Assembly (NCBI RefSeq): GCF_003121585.1
Contig: NZ_QEOO01000007.1
Coordinates: 1-64,000 of the forward strand
Source of the DNA: Nocardioides speluncae
GTDB lineage: Bacteria; Actinomycetota; Actinomycetes; Propionibacteriales; Nocardioidaceae
Length of the DNA: 64,000 bases
Direction of reading: 5' to 3'
Each line of letters begins with the position of its first letter. Position 1 is the stretch's first letter. This document shows positions 1 to 8,121 of the stretch, one piece after another. Both the position numbers and the translations under genes were made by a program. Under the pieces are notes generated by a model, which saw only the letters and a program-made list of their open reading frames with translations, ran no database searches and had not been told where the DNA came from.

Positions 1-287
1 CGCCACGCTCATGGGCAGCGATCAAAACAGTCCCACCAGCCACACCAGTCACGCCACGCCGACCATCACCCGATCACCTACGCTACGTGGCATTGGGCCT
101 CGGCCAGGCCGCGGCCGCGGAGCGCCCACACATCCCAGCACCGGCCCCGCCGTCCTCACCCACCGTCACCAAGCTCCCCAAGCGGAAGTCACAGATGTCT
201 CTGGTGAAGACCGACATGGACGCGCCTCAGGAATAGTGCACCGTTGCTGGCGACCTCCGGGTTGTTTGTGGTTTCTGGCCCTTTACA

Positions 288-382
288 GAATTACGTGGTT
301 ACCGTCGGCGTTTGGTCGTGGTACTTGGTGCGGTCGCCTTTCGGCTTACGGTTTGCTCGGGTCAACGGTCTGTGGTTGCGGT
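288..382 (+). repeat. Left inverted repeat flanking the HNH gene
   Basis: This stretch matches, in inverted orientation, bases 1711-1804 on the other side of the HNH gene. The outermost part (both arms read GA-R-TTACGTGGT-Y-ACCGTC) and the innermost part (GGTCAACG-S-TCTGTGGTTGCGG) are the best conserved; the middle is diverged and needs one or two gaps. The arrangement makes gene plus repeats a discrete unit of about 1.5 kb, like a mobile or formerly mobile element. I compared the arms by eye only. Confidence 0.75.
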
Positions 383-403
383 CACAAACCTTTGCCCTTT
401 CGT

Positions 404-419
404 TCGAGCATATGTACGA
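404..419. promoter_or_regulatory. Weak LexA-box-like palindrome before the HNH gene
   Basis: The sequence TCGAGC-ATAT-GTACGA is centred about 55 bp upstream of the chosen HNH start and differs from the actinobacterial SOS box TCGAAC-N4-GTTCGA at two positions. Members of the 13E12 family in mycobacteria are known SOS-box-associated genes, so LexA control is plausible, but the mismatches fall inside the conserved GAAC/GTTC core. Confidence 0.35.
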
Positions 420-467
420 TTGAGGCAGTCCAATTGATCGGTGCGCTTCGGGGGAGGTGCCGGAAGA

Positions 468-1706
468 ATGCTTACCAATGCGCCACATCCGGTGCTCGCC
501 TGCGCCGCTGCAATTGATGCCGCGCTGAAAGATCTCGATGGCGTCGAACCGGTGTTCATGTGCACCGCCGAGAAGGCCGCCTCATTGGTTGAGCTCGCGA
601 GGCTGGAGATCCAGCTGGCAGCGTGGCGGATGCGGGTCATGGCCACTGCGGACGACGTCGCCGAGGACTCCGGTGCCCGGGACGTGGCCGCCTGGCTGGC
701 CCACCACACCCAGTCCAGCCCGAAGGCTTGCCGGGCCGAGCTCCACCTCGCCACCGCGCTCGACACCCGCTGGACCAGGCTGGCGTCGGTGCTTTGCGCC
801 GGCGGGGTGAACCTGGCCCAGGCGCGGGTGATCGCCCGCGCCCTCGACGAACTCCCCGACGACCTCGACCCGGCGCTGCTGGTGCAGGCCGAGGAGCACC
901 TGGTCGAGGCGGCCAAGCACCACGCGCCGGACCAGCTACGAGTGCTCGGGCGACGGATCCTCGATGTGATCGCCCCCGAGGTCGGCGAAGCCGAAGAAGC
1001 CAAACAGCTGCAGCGTGAGGAAGAACGCGCTTGGGAGACCACCCGCCTCGCCTTGACCAGACGCGGCGACGGCACCACCCGCTTGAGTGGCGTCCTGCCC
1101 GATGCGGCAGCGGTGCGGTTGGCGACCTACCTGGACGCCTTCACCTCACCTCGTAGGCCGCTGGTTGAGGAGGTCGCGCAGCGACCGTCTCGAAACCAAG
1201 GCCAAGCCCGCGGCCACGCGTTCATCGCGCTGCTGGAACATCTCGACCCGGCCAAGCTCCCCGACCACGGTGGCGATGCGACTACCGTGATGGTGACCAT
1301 CGACTACGCCGCACTCACCAAGGACCTCGCGGCAGCGGGACTGGTCGGCACCGACGACAAGATCACCGCCGGCGAGGCACGCCGCCTCGCCTGCACCGCC
1401 CAGATCGTGCCGGTCGTGCTGGGCGGCAAGTCCGAGATCTTGGACTTAGGCCGTACCCGCCGACTCTTCTCAAGAGCCCAGCACAAGGCCATGCGGCTAC
1501 GAGACCGGCGGTGCCGCGGCGAGCATTGCACGATTCCGGCAACCTGGTGTGAGGCCCATCATCTAAAACCGTGGTTAAAGGGCGGAAAGACCGATCTCGC
1601 CGACGGCGTACTGCTATGCAGTCACCATCACCACCGAGCGCACGACCCACGCTATTCAACGGAAAGAATGCCAAACGGCGATATCCGATTCCACCGGAGA
1701 AACTAA
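468..1706 (+). CDS. DUF222 / HNH endonuclease (13E12-repeat family)
   Basis: A 412-residue protein with an N-terminal helical DUF222-like region (roughly residues 1-310) and a C-terminal HNH nuclease motif (EAHHLKPW ... DGVLLCSHHHHRAHD). The family corresponds to the multicopy REP13E12 proteins of mycobacteria; their physiological target is unknown. The ATG at 468 is preferred over the in-frame GTG at 441 because ggggagg at 451-457 is ten bases upstream of it. An in-frame copy of the dispersed palindromic repeat (1158-1201) adds the segment LVEEVAQRPSRNQG in a variable part of the protein. The gene is enclosed by inverted repeats (288-382 and 1711-1804) and faces ptsI. Confidence 0.85.
   Translation: MLTNAPHPVLACAAAIDAALKDLDGVEPVFMCTAEKAASLVELARLEIQLAAWRMRVMATADDVAEDSGARDVAAWLAHHTQSSPKACRAELHLATALDTRWTRLASVLCAGGVNLAQARVIARALDELPDDLDPALLVQAEEHLVEAAKHHAPDQLRVLGRRILDVIAPEVGEAEEAKQLQREEERAWETTRLALTRRGDGTTRLSGVLPDAAAVRLATYLDAFTSPRRPLVEEVAQRPSRNQGQARGHAFIALLEHLDPAKLPDHGGDATTVMVTIDYAALTKDLAAAGLVGTDDKITAGEARRLACTAQIVPVVLGGKSEILDLGRTRRLFSRAQHKAMRLRDRRCRGEHCTIPATWCEAHHLKPWLKGGKTDLADGVLLCSHHHHRAHDPRYSTERMPNGDIRFHRRN
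1158..1201 (+). repeat. Dispersed 44-bp palindromic repeat, copy A (in frame)
   Basis: The copy runs from CTGGTTGAGGAGGTCGCGCA through GCGACCGTCTCGAAACCAAG. The ends GGTTGAG and CTCGAAACC can pair, and the middle GTCGC/GCGAC pairs as well, giving an imperfect hairpin. It is a multiple-of-three insertion inside the HNH gene that keeps the frame open. The same sequence recurs at 37369, 42701, 45811 and more diverged at 59324 and 15009. Confidence 0.85.
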
Positions 1707-1710
1707 TGGG

Positions 1711-1804
1711 CCGCAACCACAGAGCGTTGACCACGGCGGCGCGCAAGACAAAGGCCGACATTGAGTAGTACCGCAACCAAGAGCTGACGGTGACCACGTA
1801 ACTC
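1711..1804 (-). repeat. Right inverted repeat flanking the HNH gene
   Basis: This is the inverted counterpart of 288-382. It starts five bases after the HNH stop codon and ends ten bases before the end of the convergent ptsI gene, so the element boundary sits tightly between two coding regions. Confidence 0.75.
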
Positions 1805-1813
1805 GGTAGTCAC

Positions 1814-3529
1814 CTATCGTGAGGAAGCCAGTGCCTGCTGGGCAGCACTGCGCGCCCCTGCCGGGTCGGCTGCGGAGAGCGCGGCGTCGGCGGCGCGGCG
1901 GCAGTCGTCGCTGGTCACAGTGGCGAGCTGGGCGCCGACGGCACGGACGGCGGCACCGGCCATGCTCAGGCTGGTGACGCCGAGGCCGACCAGCACCGTC
2001 GCCAGCAGCGGGTCGGCGGCTGCCTCGCCGCAGACCCCGACCGGCTTGTCGGCGGCCCGGCCCGCCTCCGCGGTGATCCGGATCAGCTCCAGTACGGCGG
2101 GCTGCCAGGCGTCGGTCAGGTGGGCGAGGTCGGTGGCCATCCGGTCGGCCGCCATCGTGTACTGGGTCAGGTCGTTGGTGCCGATCGAGACGAAGTCGAC
2201 GACCTCCAGGATCCGCGCGGCATGCAGCGCCGCGGCCGGGATCTCGATCATCACGCCGGGCTTCAGCCCACGCTTGCGGACCTCGGCGGCGAAGGTCGCG
2301 GCCTCGTCGACGGTGGCCACCATCGGCGCCATCACCCACGGCTCGGTGCCGGTGCCGCGCGCCGCCAGCGCGATCGCGTCGAGCTGACGGAGCAGCAGGT
2401 CCGGGTTGTGCAGTGACAGCCGCAGCCCGCGTACGCCGAGCGCGGGGTTCTCCTCGTCGGCCTGGGTCGCGTAGGCGATCGGCTTGTCCGACCCGGCGTC
2501 GAGGGTGCGCACCACGACTGGCCGCTCCGCGCCGAACGCGCCCAGCACCGCGGCGTACACCACGGCCTGCTCCTCGACCGACGGCTCGACAGTGGTGTTG
2601 AGGAAGCAGAGCTCGGTACGGAACAGCCCGGAGCCGTCGACCGGCCCGGCCGCCGCCGCTTCGGCCGACTCGCGGTCGCCGACGTTGGCCAGCACCTTGA
2701 TGCCGACGCCGTCGGCGGTCGCCGCCGGGCCGTTCCAGGCGTCGATCCGGGCCCGTACTTCGCGGTCGGCCGCGACCCGTGCGGCCGCATCGTCGGCGTC
2801 GGGGGAGACCTCGACGGTGCCGGCGGCGCCGTCGACGAGTACGTCGGTCCCGGCAGCGACGTCGAGCAGGTCGCGAACGCCGACCACGCACGGCAGGCCG
2901 AGCTGCCGGGCGATGATCGCGGTATGGCTGGTCGGGCCGCCCCTCTCGGTGACCAGGGCCAGGATCAGGCTGGGGTCCAGGCCGGCGGTGTCGGCCGGCG
3001 CCAGGTCCTCGGCGAGCAGCACTGACGGCACCTCAGGTGTGGGGATGCCGGGTTCGGGTACGCCGACGATCGTGGCAACCAGACGCTTCTCGACGTCGAG
3101 CAGGTCGGTGACCCGCTCGGCCATCAGCCCGCCGATCTGGGTGAACGCGCCGACGAACTGCTCGACGGCCGCTCGCACCGCCGGCAGCAGCGACGCGCCG
3201 CCCCGCACGTTGGTGGCGACCGCGCCGCGCAGGCCCTTGTCCCGGGCCAGGCCGGCGGTCGCGTGCAGCACCTCGGCCGCCGCGCCGGCCGCCGCGGCGG
3301 CCTTCTTCTCCAGACCGTCCGACACCGCGGCCGCTGCCTGGTTGAACGACGACAGTGCCTCCTCGGCGTCGTCCGGTCCGGTGTACGCCGCAATCGCGGC
3401 CGGGTCGACCGCCGTCGCGGCGAGGACCGCCGGCGCGAAGACGACGCCGGGTACGACCGGCGTCCCGTGCAGGGTCTTGCTGGCTCGCTCTGTGGCTGGC
3501 TTTGTGGCTGGGTTGGTGATCGGGGTCAC
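1814..3529 (-). CDS. ptsI: Phosphoenolpyruvate-protein phosphotransferase (Enzyme I)
   Basis: Enzyme I starts the phosphotransferase chain by taking phosphate from PEP onto a histidine and passing it to HPr; it is cytosolic. The 571-residue length is normal. The phosphorylated histidine is His202 in the motif GGPTSHTAIIARQ, the PEP-binding barrel follows (FRTELCFLN, GTNDLTQY), and the catalytic cysteine lies in PVGVCGEAA near the C-terminus. The start is a GTG at 3529. The gene is divergent from fruK across an 89-bp promoter region, and HPr is encoded two genes away, so both general PTS proteins are supplied by this locus. Confidence 0.97.
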   Translation of the reverse strand: MTPITNPATKPATERASKTLHGTPVVPGVVFAPAVLAATAVDPAAIAAYTGPDDAEEALSSFNQAAAAVSDGLEKKAAAAAGAAAEVLHATAGLARDKGLRGAVATNVRGGASLLPAVRAAVEQFVGAFTQIGGLMAERVTDLLDVEKRLVATIVGVPEPGIPTPEVPSVLLAEDLAPADTAGLDPSLILALVTERGGPTSHTAIIARQLGLPCVVGVRDLLDVAAGTDVLVDGAAGTVEVSPDADDAAARVAADREVRARIDAWNGPAATADGVGIKVLANVGDRESAEAAAAGPVDGSGLFRTELCFLNTTVEPSVEEQAVVYAAVLGAFGAERPVVVRTLDAGSDKPIAYATQADEENPALGVRGLRLSLHNPDLLLRQLDAIALAARGTGTEPWVMAPMVATVDEAATFAAEVRKRGLKPGVMIEIPAAALHAARILEVVDFVSIGTNDLTQYTMAADRMATDLAHLTDAWQPAVLELIRITAEAGRAADKPVGVCGEAAADPLLATVLVGLGVTSLSMAGAAVRAVGAQLATVTSDDCRRAADAALSAADPAGARSAAQQALASSR

Positions 3530-3618
3530 ACCTCACGGTAACCATCTAGACGCTTGACATGCAACATATTCGGGCGTAAAACAACATAAACACAGATCGA
3601 CTGCGAGGAAGGACGGCG
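3530..3618. promoter_or_regulatory. Divergent ptsI / fruK promoter region
   Basis: A sigma-70-like promoter reading towards fruK is visible: TTGACA at 3554-3559 and TAAAAC at 3577-3582 with 17-bp spacing. Two direct copies of CAACATA (3562-3568 and 3582-3588, 20 bp apart) overlap the promoter and could be operator half-sites for the DeoR regulator encoded at 8122. The operator role is inferred. Confidence 0.5.
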
Positions 3619-4551
3619 ATGATCCTGACCCTGACCGCGAACCCGAGCATCGACCGAGCGGTCCTGCTGAGCACGCCGCTGAAACGGCATGCGGTGCTTC
3701 GGTCCGAGGTCGAGCTCGAGCAGGCTGGCGGCAAGGGCGTGAACATCTCCCGTGCCGCGGTCGCGGCCGGCGTGCCGACCCTCGCCGTACTGCCCGCCGC
3801 CGCCGACTCCGACTTCGTCCACGAGCTGCAGGCGGCGGGCATCGCCTGTCACCCCGAGGAGCCGGCCGGCCCGGTTCGAGTCAACCTCACGATCACCGAG
3901 CCGGACGGCGCCACGACCAAGATCAACTCGCCCGGCGCGACCGTCGACGCGAGTGCGATGAAGCGCCTGTCCGACGCGGTCATCCAGCATGCGGCGGGGG
4001 CCGACTGGGTGGTGCTGGCCGGCTCGCTGCCTCCGGGCGCCGACGACGACTGGTACGCCGACCTCATGGTCGAGCTGCGCGGCAGCCGGGTCCGGGTCGC
4101 CGTGGATACCTCCGACGGGCCGCTGGTGGCGCTCGGTCGCCGACTGCCCGAGGCGACCCCTGCCCTGCTCAAGCCGAACGCCGAGGAGCTGGCCCAGCTC
4201 ACCGGCGCTCTCGTCCACGACGCCGACGAGGCCGCCGCGGCGGCGGGGATGCTGGTCGACCGGGGCGCGGGCGCGGTGCTCGCGACGCTCGGGTCCGGCG
4301 GCGCCGTACTCGTCGATGCCGAGTCCGCCTGGCTGGCCACTCCGCCGGAGACCCAGGTCGTGAGCACGGTCGGCGCCGGCGACTCCAGCCTGTTCGGCTA
4401 CCTGCTCGGCGACCTCCGAGGAGCGCCGCCCGACGAGCGGCTCCGCCTGGCCGTCGCCTACGGCACGGCCGCGGTCGGACTCCCCGGCACCACCATCCCG
4501 GCGCCGAACCAGATCCGTCCCGAGCGGGTCGACGTACGCCGGCTCGGCTGA
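3619..4551 (+). CDS. fruK: 1-phosphofructokinase (PfkB family)
   Basis: This 310-residue cytosolic sugar kinase should phosphorylate fructose 1-phosphate (or a related ketohexose phosphate) with ATP to give a bisphosphate for glycolysis. PfkB signatures are present: GGKGVN near residue 40 for sugar binding and TVGAGDS near residue 250, whose aspartate is the catalytic base. LacC/FruK-type features such as LTANPSIDR at the N-terminus separate it from ribokinases. It is followed after 37 bp by ptsH, an arrangement typical of PTS sugar operons. Tagatose 6-phosphate kinase activity is the main alternative. Confidence 0.9.
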   Translation: MILTLTANPSIDRAVLLSTPLKRHAVLRSEVELEQAGGKGVNISRAAVAAGVPTLAVLPAAADSDFVHELQAAGIACHPEEPAGPVRVNLTITEPDGATTKINSPGATVDASAMKRLSDAVIQHAAGADWVVLAGSLPPGADDDWYADLMVELRGSRVRVAVDTSDGPLVALGRRLPEATPALLKPNAEELAQLTGALVHDADEAAAAAGMLVDRGAGAVLATLGSGGAVLVDAESAWLATPPETQVVSTVGAGDSSLFGYLLGDLRGAPPDERLRLAVAYGTAAVGLPGTTIPAPNQIRPERVDVRRLG

Positions 4552-4588
4552 CCACGAAGCGCACCGACCCAACCACGAGGAGACCGCC

Positions 4589-4846
4589 ATGCACACCGTC
4601 ACCGCCACCGTCGGATCCGCTGTCGGGCTGCACGCCCGGCCGGCCGCGATCATCGCCGAGGCCGTCGGCGAGCTCGGCTCCGAGGTCCGGATCGGCCTGC
4701 CCGGCAAGGACCCCGTCGACGCCAGCTCCTCGCTGCTGATCATGACGCTCGGGGCAGGCAAGGGCGCCGAGGTAGAGGTGTCCGGCGAGGACCAGGCGGC
4801 GGTCGAGAAGATCGCCGGCCTGGTCACTCAGGACCTCGACGCCTGA
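4589..4846 (+). CDS. ptsH: Phosphocarrier protein HPr
   Basis: HPr relays phosphate from Enzyme I to the sugar-specific IIA proteins. The 85-residue protein carries the active His15 in GLHARPA, and a serine at position 46 in the VDASSSLL segment. In Firmicutes Ser46 is the target of HPr kinase, but that kinase is generally absent from actinobacteria, so regulatory phosphorylation should not be assumed. It probably shares a transcript with fruK; a separate promoter serves the following IIC gene. Confidence 0.96.
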   Translation: MHTVTATVGSAVGLHARPAAIIAEAVGELGSEVRIGLPGKDPVDASSSLLIMTLGAGKGAEVEVSGEDQAAVEKIAGLVTQDLDA

Positions 4847-4888
4847 CCGACGTGCAGATCTGTGAATCTCTGCATCTTTACCCGATTT

Positions 4889-4932
4889 ATCTGCAGATCG
4901 CTCTTGACGACAGATGAAACCAATCATATAAA
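4889..4932 (+). promoter_or_regulatory. Promoter and candidate operator of the mannitol-type PTS genes
   Basis: A near-consensus promoter is seen: TTGACG at 4904-4909 and TATAAA at 4927-4932 with 17-bp spacing. A palindrome ATCTGCAGAT (4889-4898) sits just upstream of the -35 element, with related GCAGAT/TGCATCT words at 4854-4876. These are reasonable binding sites for the DeoR-family regulator at the end of the cluster. The 150-bp gap separates this transcript from ptsH. Confidence 0.55.
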
Positions 4933-4996
4933 GGTATCCACAGGGTGTGAGCCAAGCCACACCGAGAGCCACGAAGCAGAAACGGAGTGACCGTCG

Positions 4997-6094
4997 ATGA
5001 CGATGCCGGACGCATTGGCGAACAAGAACGTCGAGGGCTCGGGAGTACGAGCCCGAGTTCAGCGCTTCGGGGGATATCTCGCGGGCATGATCATGCCCAA
5101 CATCGGAGCCTTCATTGCCTGGGGCCTGATCACCGCCCTCTTCATCCCCGACGGGTGGCTGCCCAACGAGGACCTGGCCGAGCTCGTCGGCCCGATGATC
5201 ATCTACCTGCTGCCGCTGCTGATCGGCTACACCGGTGGCCGGATGGTCCACGGCCAGCGCGGTGCCGTCGTCGGTGCCGTCGCCACCATGGGCGTGGTGG
5301 TCGGCAGCGACGTGCCGATGTTCCTCGGCGCGATGATCATCGGCCCACTCGCGGCGTACGTCATCAAGCTCGTGGACGACGCCATCCAGGGCAAGGTCGC
5401 CACCGGCTTCGAGATGCTGGTCGACAACTTCTCGGCCGGCATCGTCGGCGGTGCGATGGCGATCCTCGGCCGGCTCGCGATCGGACCGGTCGTGGACCGG
5501 CTTGTGGAGTGGGTGGAGAACGGCGTCGACTTCCTGGTCGACGAGAACTTGCTGCCGCTGGCGTCGATCTTCGTCGAGCCGGCCAAGGTGCTGTTCCTCA
5601 ACAACGCCGTCAACCACGGCGTACTCACCCCGCTCGGCACCATTGAGTCCCAGGAGGCCGGCCGGTCCATCCTGTTCATGGTCGAGTCGAACCCCGGTCC
5701 CGGCCTCGGCATCCTGCTGGCCTACATGTTCTTCGGGCCGCGTTCACTGCGGCCGACGGCGCCGGGCGCGATCATCATCCAGTTCCTCGGCGGCATCCAC
5801 GAGATCTACTTCCCGTACATCCTGATGAAGCCGAAGCTGATCCTCGCGCCGATCGCCGGCGGCGCGTCCGCACTCATGGTCGGGACGCTGCTGGACGCGG
5901 GCCTGGTGAGCGCGCCGGCGCCGGGAAGCATCTTCGCCTACTTCGCGGTGACCCCGAAGGGCGGCTACTTCGACATGCTGGCGGTGGTGGTGGTCGGAGC
6001 CGGGGTGAGCTTCGCCGTCGCTTCGGCACTGATGGGCTTCGGCCGCGGGGAGCGGGACGAGGAGCCAGCTCTTCCCGAAGCGGCCGCTGCCTGA
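4997..6094 (+). CDS. mtlA: PTS mannitol-type transporter, IIC component
   Basis: A 365-residue integral membrane protein forming the sugar-translocating IIC domain of the mannitol/fructose PTS superfamily. Family motifs visible are PNIGAFIAWG near residue 35, GYTGGRMVHGQRG near 80, GSDVPMF near 100 and GGIHEIYFPY near 265; the last is a hallmark of MtlA and contains the glutamate important for substrate binding. The C-terminus ends soon after the last membrane segment because IIB and IIA are encoded separately, unlike the fused E. coli MtlA. Substrate is most likely mannitol or another hexitol. Confidence 0.93.
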   Translation: MTMPDALANKNVEGSGVRARVQRFGGYLAGMIMPNIGAFIAWGLITALFIPDGWLPNEDLAELVGPMIIYLLPLLIGYTGGRMVHGQRGAVVGAVATMGVVVGSDVPMFLGAMIIGPLAAYVIKLVDDAIQGKVATGFEMLVDNFSAGIVGGAMAILGRLAIGPVVDRLVEWVENGVDFLVDENLLPLASIFVEPAKVLFLNNAVNHGVLTPLGTIESQEAGRSILFMVESNPGPGLGILLAYMFFGPRSLRPTAPGAIIIQFLGGIHEIYFPYILMKPKLILAPIAGGASALMVGTLLDAGLVSAPAPGSIFAYFAVTPKGGYFDMLAVVVVGAGVSFAVASALMGFGRGERDEEPALPEAAAA

Positions 6095-6151
6095 TCCGTC
6101 TGACGACAGCCTGATGACCCGACGCTCGAGCCAAGAGGAAGGAACCCACTG

Positions 6152-6460
6152 ATGCCATCGGTGAACGGAGCCGACGTACGCAAGGTGGTGATCGCGTGCG
6201 ACGCCGGGATGGGCAGCAGCGTGATGGTCGCCAGCACGCTGTCCAAGAAGCTGAAGAAGTACGACGTCGCAGTCGTGCACATGCCCGTGAACGAGATCCC
6301 GGCCGACACCCCGGTGGTGCTCTGCCACGCCGGGCTCGCCGACAGGGCGAGGAGCATCGCTCCGGGGGCGGTGATCGTGCCCTTCCAGATGTTCATGGGC
6401 GATCCTGCGTTCGCGAAGGTGGAGAACGCCATCAAGGGCGGTGGGGTCCTTGAGTCCTGA
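6152..6460 (+). CDS. PTS mannitol-type transporter, IIB component
   Basis: A 102-residue stand-alone IIB protein. Cys16 in VVIACDAGMGSSVM is the phosphorylated residue that passes phosphate to the incoming sugar on IIC. The last part (FMGDPAFAKVENAIKGG) resembles the end of the MtlA IIB domain. A clear ribosome binding site (aagaggaagg) precedes the ATG. The 3' end overlaps the IIA gene by 20 bases, indicating translational coupling. Confidence 0.92.
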   Translation: MPSVNGADVRKVVIACDAGMGSSVMVASTLSKKLKKYDVAVVHMPVNEIPADTPVVLCHAGLADRARSIAPGAVIVPFQMFMGDPAFAKVENAIKGGGVLES

Positions 6461-6908
6461 CACCCAGCAGGTGTTGGGCGCGGACGCCGTACGCCTCGGC
6501 CTGGCCGCGACCGACCGGCTCGACGCGTTGCGCCAGTGCGGGGCGGTGCTCGTCGAGGTCGGCGCGGCCACCGAGGCGTACGCCGAGGCGATCCTCGAGC
6601 GCGAGGAGTCGGTCTCGACGTACATGGGCGAAGGGGTGGCCATCCCGCACGGCACCGACGCCAGCCGGGAACACATCAAACGCGCGGCGCTCGCCGTACT
6701 CCAGTTCCCCGACGGGGTCGACTGGGGCGGCCACCAGGTCCAGCTCTGCATCGCGATCGCGTCGCGGAGCGACGAGCACATCAGCCTGCTTCAGTCGCTG
6801 GCGATGGTGCTCACCGACAAGCAGAGGGCAGCCAGGCTGCGCGAGACGAACGACATCGACGAGGTGCTCACACTGCTGGCACCCCAAGCTGAGGAGGACG
6901 ACGACTGA
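6441..6908 (+). CDS. mtlF: PTS mannitol/fructose-type IIA component
   Basis: This 155-residue cytosolic protein takes phosphate from HPr on His70 (motif GEGVAIPHGT) and gives it to IIB. Fold and motifs are those of the fructose/mannitol IIA family (PTS_EIIA_2). The GTG at 6441 lies inside the end of the IIB gene; a TTG at 6450 is an alternative start that leaves the domain intact. The stop codon overlaps the ATG of the next gene by one base, so the four genes 4997-7948 look like one transcription unit. Confidence 0.9.
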   Translation: MGSLSPDTQQVLGADAVRLGLAATDRLDALRQCGAVLVEVGAATEAYAEAILEREESVSTYMGEGVAIPHGTDASREHIKRAALAVLQFPDGVDWGGHQVQLCIAIASRSDEHISLLQSLAMVLTDKQRAARLRETNDIDEVLTLLAPQAEEDDD

Positions 6909-7948
6909 TGAAGGCGCTGCGTTTCTACGCACCGGAGGACGTACGCCTGGAGGAGGTCCCAGAGCCCAGTTGCGGGCCCGACGAGATCAAGCTTCGGGTC
7001 CGCAACTGTTCCACCTGCGGCACCGATGTGAAGATCTTCCACAACGGCCACCAGAACCTCAGCCCGCCGCGGACCATGGGCCACGAGATCGCCGGTGAGG
7101 TGGTCGAGGTCGGCGCGAACGTCGACGGCTGGACCGCCGGCGACCGGGCGCAGGTGATCGCGGCGGTGCCGTGCGGCGACTGCTACGAGTGCCGCAAGGG
7201 CTGGATGGCGGTCTGCCAGAACCAGACCTCGGTCGGCTACCAGTACGACGGCGGCTTCGCCGAGTACGTCGTCGTACCCCGCGAGGTGCTGAAGGTCGAC
7301 GGCCTGAACCGGATCCCCGACAACATCGGGTACGACGAGGCGTCGGTCGCCGAGCCGTTCGCCTGCGCGATCAACGCGCAGGAGCTGATCAGCGTCGGCG
7401 AGGGCGACACCGTGGTGGTGTTCGGCGCCGGCCCGATCGGCTGCATTCACATCAGGCTCGCGCGGGCCAGCGGCGCCGAGCGGATCTTCCTGATCGACGT
7501 CAACGCCGAGCGGCTCGCGATGTCGGCCGACGCGGTCAAGCCCGACGAGGTGATCGACGGCAGCCAGGTCGACGTGGTCGAGCGGGTCATGGAGCTCACC
7601 GACGGCCGCGGTGCCGACGTGGTGATCACCGCGACCGCCGCCAATGTCGCCCAGGAGCAGGCGATCCGGATGTCCGCACGGCGCGGGCGGATCTCGTTCT
7701 TCGGCGGGCTGCCGAAGACCAACCCGTTCATCTCCTGCGACTCCAACCTTGTCCACTACCGCGAGCTGATGATCATGGGCGCCAACGGGTCGGCCCCGTC
7801 CCACAACAAGCGCGCGCTGGAGCTGATCTCCACCGGACAGGTGCCGGTCAAGGACCTGATCACCGCACGGCTGCCGCTGGAGCGGGTTCTCGACGCGTTC
7901 GGGATCGTGCAACGCGGCGAGGCGATCAAGGTCACCGTCGAGCCGTGA
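6908..7948 (+). CDS. Zinc-dependent alcohol (polyol / polyol-phosphate) dehydrogenase
   Basis: A 346-residue medium-chain dehydrogenase of the sorbitol/threonine dehydrogenase type. It has the catalytic zinc cysteine region (NCSTCGTDVK), the GHE motif (MGHEIAGEV), the four structural-zinc cysteines (CGDCYECRKGWMAVC) and a Rossmann signature (VVVFGAGPIGC). Classical mannitol PTS loci use the unrelated long-chain MtlD to oxidise mannitol 1-phosphate; here a zinc enzyme occupies that slot, as GatD does for galactitol 1-phosphate. I infer that it oxidises the phosphorylated polyol delivered by the adjacent PTS. The stop codon touches the palindromic element at 7948. Confidence 0.88.
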   Translation: MKALRFYAPEDVRLEEVPEPSCGPDEIKLRVRNCSTCGTDVKIFHNGHQNLSPPRTMGHEIAGEVVEVGANVDGWTAGDRAQVIAAVPCGDCYECRKGWMAVCQNQTSVGYQYDGGFAEYVVVPREVLKVDGLNRIPDNIGYDEASVAEPFACAINAQELISVGEGDTVVVFGAGPIGCIHIRLARASGAERIFLIDVNAERLAMSADAVKPDEVIDGSQVDVVERVMELTDGRGADVVITATAANVAQEQAIRMSARRGRISFFGGLPKTNPFISCDSNLVHYRELMIMGANGSAPSHNKRALELISTGQVPVKDLITARLPLERVLDAFGIVQRGEAIKVTVEP

Positions 7949-8105
7949 TGGTCGACGCCGAGGGCTCACGCGCTGCGCGCCGCTCATCACGCACGCTGGC
8001 GGCGTTGCCGTCGCTCGACGGGCCGCCGGCCCGCCTTCGCTCCGGCGCCTTGCCAGCGCACGCGCTGAGCGACGCTCGCATGCGCGAGCCCTCGGCGTCG
8101 ACCAT
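7948..8105. repeat. Large intergenic palindromic element 1 (about 158 bp)
   Basis: The arms 7948-7967 and 8086-8105 are perfectly complementary over 20 bp (right arm GAGCCCTCGGCGTCGACCAT). Further complementary words are nested inside, for example CGCTGGC near 7994 with GCCAGCG near 8051. The central segment around 8000-8060 (GCGTTGCCGTCGCTCGACGG, then GCCGCCGGCCCGCC) closely resembles the core of the second element at 8910-9072, although the arms differ completely. It begins on the stop codon of the dehydrogenase gene and ends 16 bp before the DeoR start, so it could act as a terminator or attenuator. Confidence 0.85.
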
Positions 8106-8121
8106 CTAGGCCACCCCTAAC

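Larger units (their letters stand above)
1..467. other. Upstream region without a convincing gene
   Basis: No credible coding region is seen here; the reading frames present have arginine/proline-rich shadow composition. Bases 240-440 are clearly less GC-rich than the rest of the window. The stretch contains the left inverted repeat (288-382) of the HNH element, a weak LexA-box-like palindrome at 404-419, and a good Shine-Dalgarno sequence (ggggagg, 451-457) for the HNH gene. Confidence 0.6.

Noticed and set aside
11-517. Possible 168-residue protein at the left edge
   Set aside because: Composition is shadow-like, there is no Shine-Dalgarno sequence, and it overlaps the repeat and the HNH gene start.
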